From Polyangium fumosum (GTDB lineage: Bacteria > Myxococcota_A > Polyangia > Polyangiales > Polyangiaceae), in contig NZ_SSMQ01000019.1 in the NCBI RefSeq assembly GCF_005144585.1, positions 62,001 to 126,000 of the forward strand: a stretch of DNA of 64,000 nucleotides. The letters run 5' to 3'. Both the position numbers and the translations under genes were made by a program. Under the pieces are notes generated by a model. That model made no database searches, was not told the DNA's origin, and saw nothing but the letters and a program-made list of their open reading frames with translations. Positions 35,152 through 43,935 of this stretch are shown here, piece by piece; the first letter of the stretch is position 1, and each line of letters starts with the position of its first letter.

Positions 35152-35556
35152 CGTATTTTCTCCATGGCCCCGGCACCCACGGTGGAGCCATCGGGACATT
35201 GAATGTGGATGACGCAAGGAAGCAGGGCGCGAGCAGGCACGTCAATGCAAGCGCACGATTTCACCGGTCCGGGTGCCGACGCCAACGAAGTTCCATTGGG
35301 CACCCCAGGGTTCGTCGAAATCGGGTAGAACCGTGAAAAGCACGTATAAAGAAGAAGTGTAGTTGTCCGGTCCACGCCCGGGTGGCGTAGGCTCCTGGTG
35401 TGCTGCGCGTCCTGACAAACCCGTGGGCGGAATGAAACGTTGCATTGGTCGCGGGGCTCCGCCCGATGCAATCGTGGGGGGGCCGGGCGCCTCTCGGATG
35501 CGCGGATCGCGACGGCGGCCTTGCGGGGGCCGCGGAGGGAGGGTAGGGAAGGGCGC
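35152..35556. other. Intergenic region between metalloprotease and Nudix genes
   Basis: 405 bases without a supported gene. It should carry divergent promoters. There is an AT-rich pocket around 35332-35366 with TATAAA (35345-35350), and on the minus strand TTGACG (35242-35237) about 90 bases before the protease ATG. I find no convincing complete promoter, RNA gene or repeat. Confidence 0.5.
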
Positions 35557-36105
35557 ATGAAGCCCTGGTCCGTGATGCAGAGCCGCCCGATCGTCGCGCG
35601 TCGATGGTTGACCGTCCACGAGCAGCGCATCGCATTGCCGCACGGCGGCGAGATCGACGAGTTCCACGTGATCGAGGCGCCCGACTGGGCCTCGGTGCTG
35701 GCGGTGACGGAGGAGGGGCAGGTGGTGTTCGTCGATCAGTACCGGCACGGCGCGGCGCGCGTGAGCCGGGAGCTGCCGGCAGGCGTGATCGACGCAGGCG
35801 AGACGCCCGAGCAGGCGGCGCGGCGCGAACTCGAGGAGGAGACGGGGTTCGTCGCGGCGACCTGGCTGCCGCTCCTGACCACGAACACGGAGCCGAGCCG
35901 GCACACGAACCGCGCCCATTTTTTTTTCGCCGCGGGCGCGCGCCGGGCCTCGGAGCAGCGGATGGATCCCACGGAGAACATTCACGTGGCGCTGATGGAG
36001 CCGAAAGAAATCGTGCCTGCAATCGAGCGCGGGCAGATCCTCCACGGCGTGCACGTGGGCGCGATCCTGCTCGCGGTGCGGCGGGGGCTCTTGTCGCTCG
36101 ATTGA
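35557..36105 (+). CDS. Nudix hydrolase
   Basis: 182 residues. The Nudix box is perfect, residues 76-98: G-x5-E-x7-REL-x-EE-x-G-F (starting GVIDAGE and ending EEETGF), which binds Mg2+ and hydrolyses nucleoside diphosphate linked to X. The preceding VFVDQYRHG and overall length fit the ADP-ribose/ADP-sugar pyrophosphatase group, but substrate class is inference. GGGAAGGG precedes the ATG. A run of nine T (35919-35927) encodes Phe-Phe-Phe in the middle of the domain, exceptional in such GC-rich DNA and a possible slippage point. Confidence 0.92.
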   Translation: MKPWSVMQSRPIVARRWLTVHEQRIALPHGGEIDEFHVIEAPDWASVLAVTEEGQVVFVDQYRHGAARVSRELPAGVIDAGETPEQAARRELEEETGFVAATWLPLLTTNTEPSRHTNRAHFFFAAGARRASEQRMDPTENIHVALMEPKEIVPAIERGQILHGVHVGAILLAVRRGLLSLD

Positions 36106-36159
36106 GGCGGGGAGAGGGGGCGGCTCACGCGCGGGCGAGCGTGAGCCGTTCGGGGAGGG

Positions 36160-37395
36160 TCACTTCGCGAGGCAGGCTTCGAACTCGGTCTTGCAGATCA
36201 TCGCCGGATCCTGGCCCGGGCCGATCTTGAAGAAACAACGCAAGGCGTCGGAGAACTCCCGCGAGACCGCTTCGGCGGAGTTCGTCACGCAGGGCGTCAT
36301 GGCCTCGAGGCCGCCCCCATTGAGGGCCTGCTGCACGCAGGCGAACGACTCGGCGCACGTCGCCTGGCCATTGCCCACCCACTCGCCGCCGAGGAAGTTC
36401 GGCGTGTTGGGAGAGGAGGGCTCGGCGAGGCAGTTCGAGGTGGCCGGATCCGCCGGGTAATACGAGCCGATGAGCATACACATCTCGTCGGTCGATCGCG
36501 GTCCCTGGAAGACGTCCTTCGCCTGCGCGTTCGAGTAGTCACACCAGTAATCGAAGCGCTCGCCCGCCTTGACCTGGAGGCCCTCGCCGAAATCCTTGAC
36601 GGTCACGTTCTCCCATTCGGTGCTCGTGTAGAACGGCTCCGCCTTCCCCTCGATCGACGCGGCATACCCGACGCCGCGCGCGTGCATGTGGGATTGCACG
36701 TTCGCGATCGTGATGTCCTTGTGCACGGGGCAACGCATGCGCGCGCGGCCCTCGGCCTGCGCCCCGACGTGGATGAAGGGGTTGTAGAGGAAGAGGATGT
36801 CGCCCTCCGTCTTCACCTCGGCCTCGGGGACCGTGTAGAGGTTCACGCGGACCTCGGGCTCGATGGTCTTCATCGAGGCATTGATGTAATGCGCGTTCAT
36901 GAGGAGCACGGCGCCCGGGCGCACCTTCATGGCCACGCCCTCGGGGAAGCGCAGCATGGACTCGCCGTCGGCGTTCTGCGAGCCGGCGACGAGCTTCTCC
37001 ACGGCCCAGCCATTCGTGGCGCCGTCGGAGCAGTCGAACACGCCGCTCGTGTCGACCACGGTCCCGTCCTCTTTCTGGGTCGGGATCTCTTCGTAGCTCG
37101 TCTGGTAGAGCAGGAAGTGGTGGCTGCCCTTCGAGTAGCGCACCTCGTCGCGGCTGACGAAGAGCCCTTCGGCGGGCGCCTGCACGAACATGCAATGCTC
37201 GCCCTCGGTGCCGGCGTCGAGCTTCGTGACCATCTTGAACTGCACGCCCTTGCCCGCCTCCGGGGGCGCGAGCAGCTCTTCCTGTCCAGGCTGATCGGGC
37301 GTCGCGGGCTCCGTGCCGCCACAGCCCACGAGGGCCGGCAGGGCGAAGGCGAGGGAAGGGATGGCGGTCCTGATTAAGAAGTGGCGAAGATGCAT
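36160..37395 (-). CDS. Copper type II, ascorbate-dependent monooxygenase-like lipoprotein (PHM/DBH fold)
   Basis: 411 residues. Lipobox LVGC gives Cys25. Both copper sites of the peptidylglycine-hydroxylating/dopamine-beta monooxygenase family are visible: CuH ligands His92-His93 (GSHHFLLY) and His169 (NAHY), CuM ligands His236 and His238 (SHMHARG) and Met305 (DEMCML). The spacing closely parallels rat PHM (107/108/172, 242/244, 314). Such enzymes hydroxylate carbon using O2 and an external reductant. Cys are paired as expected for disulfides. The promoter region carries a long palindrome (37412-37448) starting 17 bases before the ATG. Substrate unknown; acts outside the cytoplasm. Confidence 0.88.
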   Translation of the reverse strand: MHLRHFLIRTAIPSLAFALPALVGCGGTEPATPDQPGQEELLAPPEAGKGVQFKMVTKLDAGTEGEHCMFVQAPAEGLFVSRDEVRYSKGSHHFLLYQTSYEEIPTQKEDGTVVDTSGVFDCSDGATNGWAVEKLVAGSQNADGESMLRFPEGVAMKVRPGAVLLMNAHYINASMKTIEPEVRVNLYTVPEAEVKTEGDILFLYNPFIHVGAQAEGRARMRCPVHKDITIANVQSHMHARGVGYAASIEGKAEPFYTSTEWENVTVKDFGEGLQVKAGERFDYWCDYSNAQAKDVFQGPRSTDEMCMLIGSYYPADPATSNCLAEPSSPNTPNFLGGEWVGNGQATCAESFACVQQALNGGGLEAMTPCVTNSAEAVSREFSDALRCFFKIGPGQDPAMICKTEFEACLAK

Positions 37396-37411
37396 GACCC
37401 GTCCTTGGTAA

Positions 37412-37448
37412 TGACCGGTGGTCACCCCGTGTTAGTGACCACCGGTCA
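37412..37448. promoter_or_regulatory. Large palindromic operator between divergent genes
   Basis: Two perfect 14-base inverted arms, TGACCGGTGGTCAC (37412-37425) and its complement (37435-37448), are separated by nine bases. Each arm is itself an interrupted palindrome TGACC-n3-GGTCA, so the site looks like two dimer-binding sites, as for TetR-type repressors. It lies 17-53 bases upstream of the monooxygenase ATG and about 120 upstream of the divergent gene. Confidence 0.8.
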
Positions 37449-37568
37449 CAAAGTCAACTCCCGGCAGGTGAAGAATTGTTGCCCGGGTGGGTGTTGCCTT
37501 TGGTACCCGGTCGCGGTAAAAAGTTCATCGGTCTCGCAACTTCGTACATGGGTGTGGGGATGGGCGAC

Positions 37569-38639
37569 ATGGCGGACCCGACGACGAGCAAGCTCCTCGG
37601 TCAGCTCCCTCCGGGGGTGGAGCTTCGTGACATTGGTTTGTCCTTCACGCTGCCCCGCGGCAAGAACCTCAGCCGGACGTGGACCCGCGCGCTCCGGACC
37701 GAGCTCGCGAGCCGCGTGCGGCTGCGGATCGCGCAGGATCGGCTGACCTTGCGGTGTGATCCGCCCATCGTCGTCGACGCATTGTGGCCTGCGAAGAACA
37801 TGCTGTTCGGTGGCGCGGATGTGCACTTTTCGGACGCGCGCGTCGAGGCGTGGGTCTCCTCGATCGACGGTCCGGGCGAGGGGCTCCTGGATTTCACGGG
37901 GGAGGCCAAAAAGCAGATCGTGGAGATCTTCGCCGCGGGCCTGCGCGGCACGAAGATGGCGGTCCCCGGCTACGATCCGATGCAGGACGAGACCGCGCTC
38001 GCCACGCTCGAGGCCATCGCCGACAATTTCCGGAGCGCGCCTTCGAGCGGGAAGTCGGACGTATCCATTGCGGATCTCGGGGATCCCGCGGTCGAGGCGA
38101 CGCTCGTGTTGCGCGCGCCCTTCGTGCACGAGCAGAACGGCACGGGGCTCTCGGCGTCGGCCGGCGGGGCGATCCACGTGCAAATCAAGGGGAGCGGGAA
38201 CGTCGCGACGATCGCCGCCGGTGCGTCGAACGCGGAGCGCGTCCGGGCCGCGAACCTGCAATCGATCACGATCACGAGCGAGGCGCTTTCGGTCGTCCAA
38301 AGCGGCAGCCCGCTCGTGGAGCTCGGGTGCATTCGTATCGATCGCGGCGGGGCCGTGACGCTGTCGCAGTTGCGGCTGCGCGGGACGCTGGAGGAGGTCG
38401 CAGGGCTCGAATCGCTGGTGCGCGTGGTCGCAGGGGTGGTGCGCTTCGCCGGGGGCGAGGTGGCGCTCGACGCGGGGCTCGCGCTCGCGGTCCAGGATCC
38501 TGCGTCCGAGGCCACGCTCGTCCCCGGGCTCGTTCGGGGAAAGATCGAGGAAGTGCTGGCCGAGGGCGTTCGGCGGCTCGTGCACGAGCACGCGGAGGCG
38601 ATTCCGGGGCTGGATCTGCGCGACGTCCTCGAGGTCTGA
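37569..38639 (+). CDS. Unknown cytoplasmic protein
   Basis: 356 residues from ATG 37569 (in-frame ATGs at 37560 and 37548 are alternatives, with GGGG near). No signal peptide or membrane segment. The sequence alternates strands and helices, with a segment LRLRIAQDRLTLRCDPPIVV, a helix near FTGEAKKQIVEIFAAGLRGTK and a beta-rich central part; it ends in a helix. I recognise no family. It shares the intergenic region, and possibly the operator, with the copper monooxygenase gene. CapA-like gene follows 50 bases on. Confidence 0.7.
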   Translation: MADPTTSKLLGQLPPGVELRDIGLSFTLPRGKNLSRTWTRALRTELASRVRLRIAQDRLTLRCDPPIVVDALWPAKNMLFGGADVHFSDARVEAWVSSIDGPGEGLLDFTGEAKKQIVEIFAAGLRGTKMAVPGYDPMQDETALATLEAIADNFRSAPSSGKSDVSIADLGDPAVEATLVLRAPFVHEQNGTGLSASAGGAIHVQIKGSGNVATIAAGASNAERVRAANLQSITITSEALSVVQSGSPLVELGCIRIDRGGAVTLSQLRLRGTLEEVAGLESLVRVVAGVVRFAGGEVALDAGLALAVQDPASEATLVPGLVRGKIEEVLAEGVRRLVHEHAEAIPGLDLRDVLEV

Positions 38640-38689
38640 GCGCTCGAGAATTTTCGCGCGGGGAGGGGATGGTGTAGGGTCTCGGCGGA

Positions 38690-39718
38690 ATGCAAGCGCG
38701 CCGCGCCTCGGCTCTGACGCTCCTCGGGCTCGTGCTCGCGGCGGCGTGGTTTTCGAGCGGCGCGTCGGGGGCGCCCGGCTCCCCGGTCCCTCTCGCGAGC
38801 GCCATTCGGAGGCCCATGCCGCCGCCCGTGTCCCTGGAGGCGCCGCCCGCGGCCCGGGCGCCGCGCGCGACTGTCGCTTTCGTGGGCGACGTGTCGATGG
38901 CGCTCGGCGTCGGGGTGGTGATCAAGAAAGGTCAGGAGCCGGGGTTTCCCTTTGCGCAGGTGGCCGAGCGGCTGCGGTCGTACGATCTTCTCGTGGGAAA
39001 CCTCGAATGCGTGGTGACATCGCAGGGCGAGGCCGCGATCCCCGAGCCCTTGGTCGCGCCGCTGGAGACGCCGCGCCTGCTCCTGGATGCAGGCTTCGAT
39101 ATGGTGTCGGTGGCGAACAACCACACGCTGGACATGTCCGAGGCGGGGTATTTCGAGATGCTCGAGCGCCTCGATTCGGCGGGGCTCGGTGCTTTTGGAA
39201 CGACGCAGGCGAGCCCCGGGCGCGAGGCGTTCGTGGTGCGGGAGGTGTCCGGGATACGAATTGCGCTGATCGGTCACGTGGATCGAGGTCGTGCCCGGTC
39301 GCGTCAGGACGTGGCGCGGGCGCGGGAGCGGGCCGATGTCGTGATCGTGTTCGTTCACTGGGGGATCGAATACATGCTCACGCCCACGAAGTATCAGCGC
39401 GAGGCGAGCCGCGAGCTCATCGACGCCGGGGCGGACGCGGTCATCGCGGCGCACGCCCACGTGGTGCAGCCGGCGGAGCGGTATCGAGGGCGGCTGATCG
39501 CGCACGGGATCGGCAATTTCGTGTTTTCGGGCATGACGCGGACGGGGAGCCACACGGGCACGCTCCTCGCGCTCGACGTGAGCCGGGAGGGGGTGACCGG
39601 GCATCGGTTTTTGCGGGTCGCGATTGATGATCGAGGAGCGCCGCGTTTCGTGGGGGAGCCGAGCGAGGAGCCGCCGCTCGATCCGCCCGGTCCGCGGCCG
39701 CTGCCGCCGATCGATTGA
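38690..39718 (+). CDS. CapA-family (poly-gamma-glutamate synthesis-like) metallophosphatase
   Basis: 342 residues. One N-terminal hydrophobic segment (about 8-27) serves as signal or anchor. The CapA domain shows the metallophosphatase-like series FVGDVSMA (Asp), GNLECVVT, VANNHTLDM, FVHWGIEY and AAHAHVVQP, in order. CapA-type proteins are associated with capsule polyglutamate export or act as envelope phosphatases; most non-Bacillus members have no assigned substrate. TAGGGT lies nine bases before the ATG, without a ribosome site, so a leaderless mRNA is possible. Convergent with the MYXO-CTERM gene, nine bases apart. Confidence 0.88.
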   Translation: MQARRASALTLLGLVLAAAWFSSGASGAPGSPVPLASAIRRPMPPPVSLEAPPAARAPRATVAFVGDVSMALGVGVVIKKGQEPGFPFAQVAERLRSYDLLVGNLECVVTSQGEAAIPEPLVAPLETPRLLLDAGFDMVSVANNHTLDMSEAGYFEMLERLDSAGLGAFGTTQASPGREAFVVREVSGIRIALIGHVDRGRARSRQDVARARERADVVIVFVHWGIEYMLTPTKYQREASRELIDAGADAVIAAHAHVVQPAERYRGRLIAHGIGNFVFSGMTRTGSHTGTLLALDVSREGVTGHRFLRVAIDDRGAPRFVGEPSEEPPLDPPGPRPLPPID

Positions 39719-39727
39719 ATGGCGGTA

Positions 39728-40762
39728 TTATCGGCGCCGCCGATGCCGCGCGGCGAACACGAGCACGCCGAAGATTGGCAAGAAAAACGCAGATGCGTCT
39801 ACGTTTCCCGGCGTGCCCATCGTGCACGCGCCGCTCGGAGGCTTGGCCGGCGTGAGGTCGCCGCCTTCGCCGCCTTCACCCCCCTCGCCCCAGCCGCCTC
39901 CACCCGCGCCGCCGGCGCCCGACGTCGAGGAGCTCGCGCCGCCGGGGACGACGGGTTGCGGGTCGTCCACGAGATAAAGCGCGCCACGAATGAAAAGCAC
40001 GGGCCGCGGGCGGAGGGGCGTTCCCTCGACGAGGGCATTCACCTCGGCCGCGGGGCGCACGGCGGCCGTGCCGAGGTCGAAGCGCCAGGTCGCCGCGGCG
40101 CCCGGCGTGACGAGCCGGCGCACGCCGCCGTCCACGAGCCACACCTGCCCCGTGCCGTCGTCGGCCTGGACGAGCTCGGGGTTGTCGGGGATATTCGGGC
40201 CGTCGGGGAGGAGGTCGGCGTTGGCCGCGGGCAGGGGCAAGAGGTCCCAAAACGACGAGAATCGCCAGGCGTCGTACGTGGGGGCGCCGTCGATCTTGCG
40301 CCGCACGCCGGATTGTGCGGCGGGCGGGCACTGGAGCGTGCGAGGGCTGTTGCCGAGCGCCGGATTGCCCTCGCCGCCGGTGTCGATCCCGTAGGCGTAG
40401 ACGTCGCGGGCATTGCCGTCGTGCAAAGCGAGCGGCGAGGGGGCGAAGAAGCCGTGCTCGCACGAGCCGATGGCCGCGCAGAGATCGTCGCGGTGGACGT
40501 TCGCGCGGACGGCGATGGCAGGCGCGCCCGGAGTGCCCGCCGGACCTCCATAATAGACGTGGACGTCGATGGGCTGGTTCGGGACGTCGGGATCCTGGGC
40601 CCAGCCGGCGATGGCGTCGCACCCGGCGTTATCGATGTAACCCGTCGGCTGGACGGCGAACGCCGCCCGCGGGACGAGGAGCGATGACGCGAGGAGCCAT
40701 GCCGCGGCGGCGAGGGGTCGCAAAATCGAGGAAGGATCGGAAGGCAATGGCACGCGCCTCAC
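39728..40762 (-). CDS. Exported protein with MYXO-CTERM-like tail
   Basis: 344 residues from GTG 40762, which overlaps the stop of the DUF1552 gene (GTGA). A Sec signal ends near AAFA (residue 36). The first mature domain (GYIDNAGCDAIAGWAQDP, IDVHVYYGG) has paired Cys and resembles domains that precede sugar- or cell-wall-binding modules. The next segment has VRRLVTPGAAATWRFD, resembling bacterial surface repeat motifs. A Gly/Ser linker then leads to ACTMGTPGN, a hydrophobic helix and an RHRRRR end, a MYXO-CTERM-like sorting signal with a single Cys. The protein is probably displayed on the outer surface. Last gene of a three-gene coupled operon. Confidence 0.8.
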   Translation of the reverse strand: MRRVPLPSDPSSILRPLAAAAWLLASSLLVPRAAFAVQPTGYIDNAGCDAIAGWAQDPDVPNQPIDVHVYYGGPAGTPGAPAIAVRANVHRDDLCAAIGSCEHGFFAPSPLALHDGNARDVYAYGIDTGGEGNPALGNSPRTLQCPPAAQSGVRRKIDGAPTYDAWRFSSFWDLLPLPAANADLLPDGPNIPDNPELVQADDGTGQVWLVDGGVRRLVTPGAAATWRFDLGTAAVRPAAEVNALVEGTPLRPRPVLFIRGALYLVDDPQPVVPGGASSSTSGAGGAGGGGWGEGGEGGEGGDLTPAKPPSGACTMGTPGNVDASAFFLPIFGVLVFAARHRRRR

Positions 40763-42114
40763 ACGAGGATGTCGCCGAAGGCTTCGGACGTCTGGCCGCC
40801 GTTCCAGCCGAAGCTCGGCGTCTCCAGGCCGACCCCGCGCAGCATGGTGACGTGGGCCTTGCTGTAATTGCCGCCGGGATCGCGGACGTGGACGTTGCGG
40901 CGGATCTTCCCATGGGCGCCGCCCGCGAGGACGCAGGGCATTTCGGCGACGCTGTGCTGATAGCCCTCGCCATATTCGGAGAGGCCAAAGACGAGCGCGC
41001 GATCGAGCAGCGTGCCGCCCGTCGGCTCAACGACGGCCTGCAGCCGGCCGAGGAACGCCGCAAAGGCCTGCATTTGATAGAGGATACCCGCGCGGGCGTG
41101 CTCCCAGGCGCCCTCGTGGACGGTGGTATGAAAATCGTTGGGCACGCCGAGGTTCCCGAAGACGTGGGTCGTCGCGGGGGAGCTCAGCATGAACGAGAAG
41201 ACCCGCGTCATGTTGCACGCGAGCGCCGAGGCGAGCAGCGAGCCCATGATGTCGGTCTTCGCGACGAGCTCGTCGTTCGGCGCGGGTTTGCCCGGGGGCG
41301 CGCACGACTCGCCCGAGAATTCGAGGCGGTTCTTGACGGTGTGGAGGTGTTCGAGGTGCGCCTCGATGCGCTGCTTGTCCGCCGCGCCGACGCGGCCCGA
41401 GAGGCTCTTCGCGTCCTCCAGGACCGCGTCGAGCAGGAGCGCCCGGCGCTTCATGCCGGCCGTGTCCGCCGCGACGCCGAACAGGAGATCGTAAAGCTGC
41501 CCCGGATCGAGGATCGGCGGGTTCAGGTCGTCCGGGCCATTGTACGAGATCGCGTTCCAGTGTCCGTAATCGTGGAAGCGCGCGGTGCTCGCGCCGAGGA
41601 CGAGGGAGCGGAAGCGCGGGATTTCCGGGCCGTAGAAATTCGGGTGTTTCGCGACGTACTGGTCGAGCGTCGGGCGCAGCGCGGTGAGCGTGTGCGAGGG
41701 GTGATCGAATCCCTCGGGGCGAATGCGATCGCCGGTCATCGAGACCATGAAGCCACGCATGTGCCCGTCACTCTGGCCCGCCGGGAGATCCGGCACTTCG
41801 GTGTGCGGGGTCAAGCCCGTCACGAGGCTCGGTTGGTAGGGCGCGAGCGGCGCGAGCAGCTCGCTCGGCGTATAGTCCTTGCCGGTCGTGGCGGGCGTCC
41901 AGAGATCGGGGTGGCCGGCCTGGGGCGCGCCGTGGCCATCGTGCCAGGGCAAACCGCCGCCCCAGAAAAAGATGCCGAAGATCGGCCCGGTGGACGCGGC
42001 CTCGGCGCCGCGGGCACCGAGCATTGCTTCGAGCGTGGGCAAAGCGAGGGCGACGGCCGTGCCGCCCACGGCGCCCCGGAGGAAGGTTCGTCGGGACAGG
42101 GGCGTGGTCTTCAC
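40759..42114 (-). CDS. DUF1552-family protein with Tat signal
   Basis: 451 residues from GTG 42114, with GAGGAG six bases upstream. A canonical twin-arginine motif SRRTFLRG (Arg8-Arg9) indicates folded export. The body matches DUF1552: the opening IFGIFFWGGGLPWHDG, SDGHMRGF, and the end-part VFGLSEYGEGYQHS. The family belongs to the sulfatase/alkaline-phosphatase-like group, often paired with DUF1592/PSD-type cytochrome proteins in Planctomycetes and myxobacteria; its reaction is unknown. It overlaps both neighbours by four bases (GTGA), so stoichiometric synthesis of the three proteins is likely. Confidence 0.9.
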   Translation of the reverse strand: MKTTPLSRRTFLRGAVGGTAVALALPTLEAMLGARGAEAASTGPIFGIFFWGGGLPWHDGHGAPQAGHPDLWTPATTGKDYTPSELLAPLAPYQPSLVTGLTPHTEVPDLPAGQSDGHMRGFMVSMTGDRIRPEGFDHPSHTLTALRPTLDQYVAKHPNFYGPEIPRFRSLVLGASTARFHDYGHWNAISYNGPDDLNPPILDPGQLYDLLFGVAADTAGMKRRALLLDAVLEDAKSLSGRVGAADKQRIEAHLEHLHTVKNRLEFSGESCAPPGKPAPNDELVAKTDIMGSLLASALACNMTRVFSFMLSSPATTHVFGNLGVPNDFHTTVHEGAWEHARAGILYQMQAFAAFLGRLQAVVEPTGGTLLDRALVFGLSEYGEGYQHSVAEMPCVLAGGAHGKIRRNVHVRDPGGNYSKAHVTMLRGVGLETPSFGWNGGQTSEAFGDILV

Positions 42115-43778
42115 GGGCTCTCCTCTTCGCCGATGTAACGGAAGGCGTCGTGCGTGACGAGCTCGATCAAGAGGGTGCGGAAATCGAAGGAGGCGCCGGC
42201 GAAGCGCGAGGCGAGGTCTTCGAGCGCGAGCCGCTCGCCCTTCGTCTCGACGCGCCCCTGCGCGTGGCGATAAAGCTGCTGGACCATGCAGCGGCCGACG
42301 CGCGGCTCGGTTTCGAGAACCGTGGCGAGATCGCGCGCATTCGCGAGGGGTTTGCCGTCGAGGTCGCCGGATGAATCGATGGGCACGTCGTCCGCGAAGA
42401 CGGTGCGGTAATACCCCGACGAGTCGAAATGCTCGAAGAGGAAGCCGGGCGAGTCCATGAAGTTGTGGCACGCGGCGCAGGCGGGGTTCGTGCGGTGCGC
42501 CTCCATTTGCTCGCGCACCGTTTTGGGGTCGCCCATCGGCGGATCGAGGGTCGTGTCGACGCCCGGGGGCGGGGCCGGGACCTCCAGGCAAAGGACACGC
42601 TCGCGGACGTATTTGCCGCGCGCCGTGGGTGAGGTGCGGGTCTCGTGGGCATTCATGGTGAGGAACGCGCCGAGCGTGAGCAGGCCAGCGCGCGGGCCGT
42701 CCGCGGGCAGCTCCACCGGGACGAACGTGTCCGTCGTCGCGCCGGGCGCCTCGATGCCATACAGCGCCGCGAGGTCCGCATTCACGAACGTCTTGCGGGT
42801 GCTGAAGATGCTGCGCGCGTCGCCGCGGCTCCCGAAGACGACGTCGTCGACGAGGAGCTCGACCTCGCGGCGCATGGCCTCCTTGAGGGTGGGCGTGAAA
42901 TACGGATACGCGGCCGGGTCGCGCTGGACGCCGTCGAGGCGGCCGAGGTCGAGGTATTGCCGGAAAAACGCCTGCATGGCCGAGCGCGCGCGCGGGTCGT
43001 CGAGCAGGCGCTCGGCCGCCGCGGCGACGCCCTCGGGTTTGTCGAGGTCACCTTGTTCGGCGGCGTCGAGGAGCGCGTCGTCCGGGCCCTGGTTCCAGAG
43101 GAGGAACGAGAGGCGCGTGGCCATTTCGTATCCCGTGAGCTTGCGCCGGCCGGGGGCCGCGTCGTCGGGGACGCCGACCTCGGCCCGATAAAGGAAATGA
43201 GGGGACTGGAGCACGCCCGAGACGGCGAGGCGCAGGCCCTCCCACGCGCTCGGATCCGCGAGGGTCTGCGCGATTCCGACCCAGCGAGTGACCTCCTCGT
43301 CCGTGAGCGGGCGGCGGAAGACGCGCCGGCCGAAGCGACGCAGGAAGCTCTCGACGCAGGCGTCGCCGGGCGCGGCGGGCTCGCAGCCGACGAAGGCCGC
43401 GCGGCGGGCCGGATCGGCGAACGCGTAACGCGTGATGGCGTCAGCGGACTCCTCGTACTGCTGCACGCCGAACTCGGAGAGCGTCGTGCTCGAAGCGCCG
43501 ATGTTGTAGAAGAGGAATGGCTTCGTGTCGTCTTCGAGCGGCGCCTTGGGCATGCTCGCGCCGAAGAGCTCGGCGAGCGAGCTCTGGTACTGCGCAGCCG
43601 TGAGGCGCGGGAGCGCGGGCGCGGCGAGGACGAGCGACTCCGCTTCGGTCGTGTCTTCGTCCGCGTCGCCGATGACGCCGACGCATGCGGTGAGCGAAGC
43701 GCCGAAGACGGCGATTGCGGCTGAAAACCCGAGCCACCGCGCTCGGGAGCGCCCAGGATGCGGACGTCTTTGGACCAT
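42111..43778 (-). CDS. DUF1587/1595/1592/1588/1585 lipoprotein with c-type heme motif
   Basis: 555 residues. Signal with LTAC (Cys32). In order: DUF1587-like (LPRLTAAQYQSSLAELFG), DUF1595 (FLRRFGRRVFRRPLTDEE), DUF1592 (LQSPHFLYRAEVG, ATRLSFLLWNQGPDD), DUF1588 (ETRTSPTARGKYVRERVLC) and DUF1585 at the end (DLASRFAGASFDFRTLL). A CAACH motif (Cys434, Cys437, His438) can bind one heme c. The family is exported and always seen near DUF1552; a redox role in breaking down or binding an extracellular polymer has been suggested but not shown. First gene of the operon; the start at 43778 is preceded by TAAGG. Confidence 0.9.
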   Translation of the reverse strand: MVQRRPHPGRSRARWLGFSAAIAVFGASLTACVGVIGDADEDTTEAESLVLAAPALPRLTAAQYQSSLAELFGASMPKAPLEDDTKPFLFYNIGASSTTLSEFGVQQYEESADAITRYAFADPARRAAFVGCEPAAPGDACVESFLRRFGRRVFRRPLTDEEVTRWVGIAQTLADPSAWEGLRLAVSGVLQSPHFLYRAEVGVPDDAAPGRRKLTGYEMATRLSFLLWNQGPDDALLDAAEQGDLDKPEGVAAAAERLLDDPRARSAMQAFFRQYLDLGRLDGVQRDPAAYPYFTPTLKEAMRREVELLVDDVVFGSRGDARSIFSTRKTFVNADLAALYGIEAPGATTDTFVPVELPADGPRAGLLTLGAFLTMNAHETRTSPTARGKYVRERVLCLEVPAPPPGVDTTLDPPMGDPKTVREQMEAHRTNPACAACHNFMDSPGFLFEHFDSSGYYRTVFADDVPIDSSGDLDGKPLANARDLATVLETEPRVGRCMVQQLYRHAQGRVETKGERLALEDLASRFAGASFDFRTLLIELVTHDAFRYIGEEESP

Positions 43779-43935
43779 GGCCTTACCCACAAGGTACAGC
43801 GGAGCCGAGGGGCATGGAAGAGACAAGGGAGGAACCTTGTCCACGCTTTCCGGAGGCGCGCGGACACGTCGGTGGAAGACGGCACGCGAAGCCGGAGGAC
43901 CTCCCGCGAAGCGTGGATTCGCGTATCGTGCGCGG

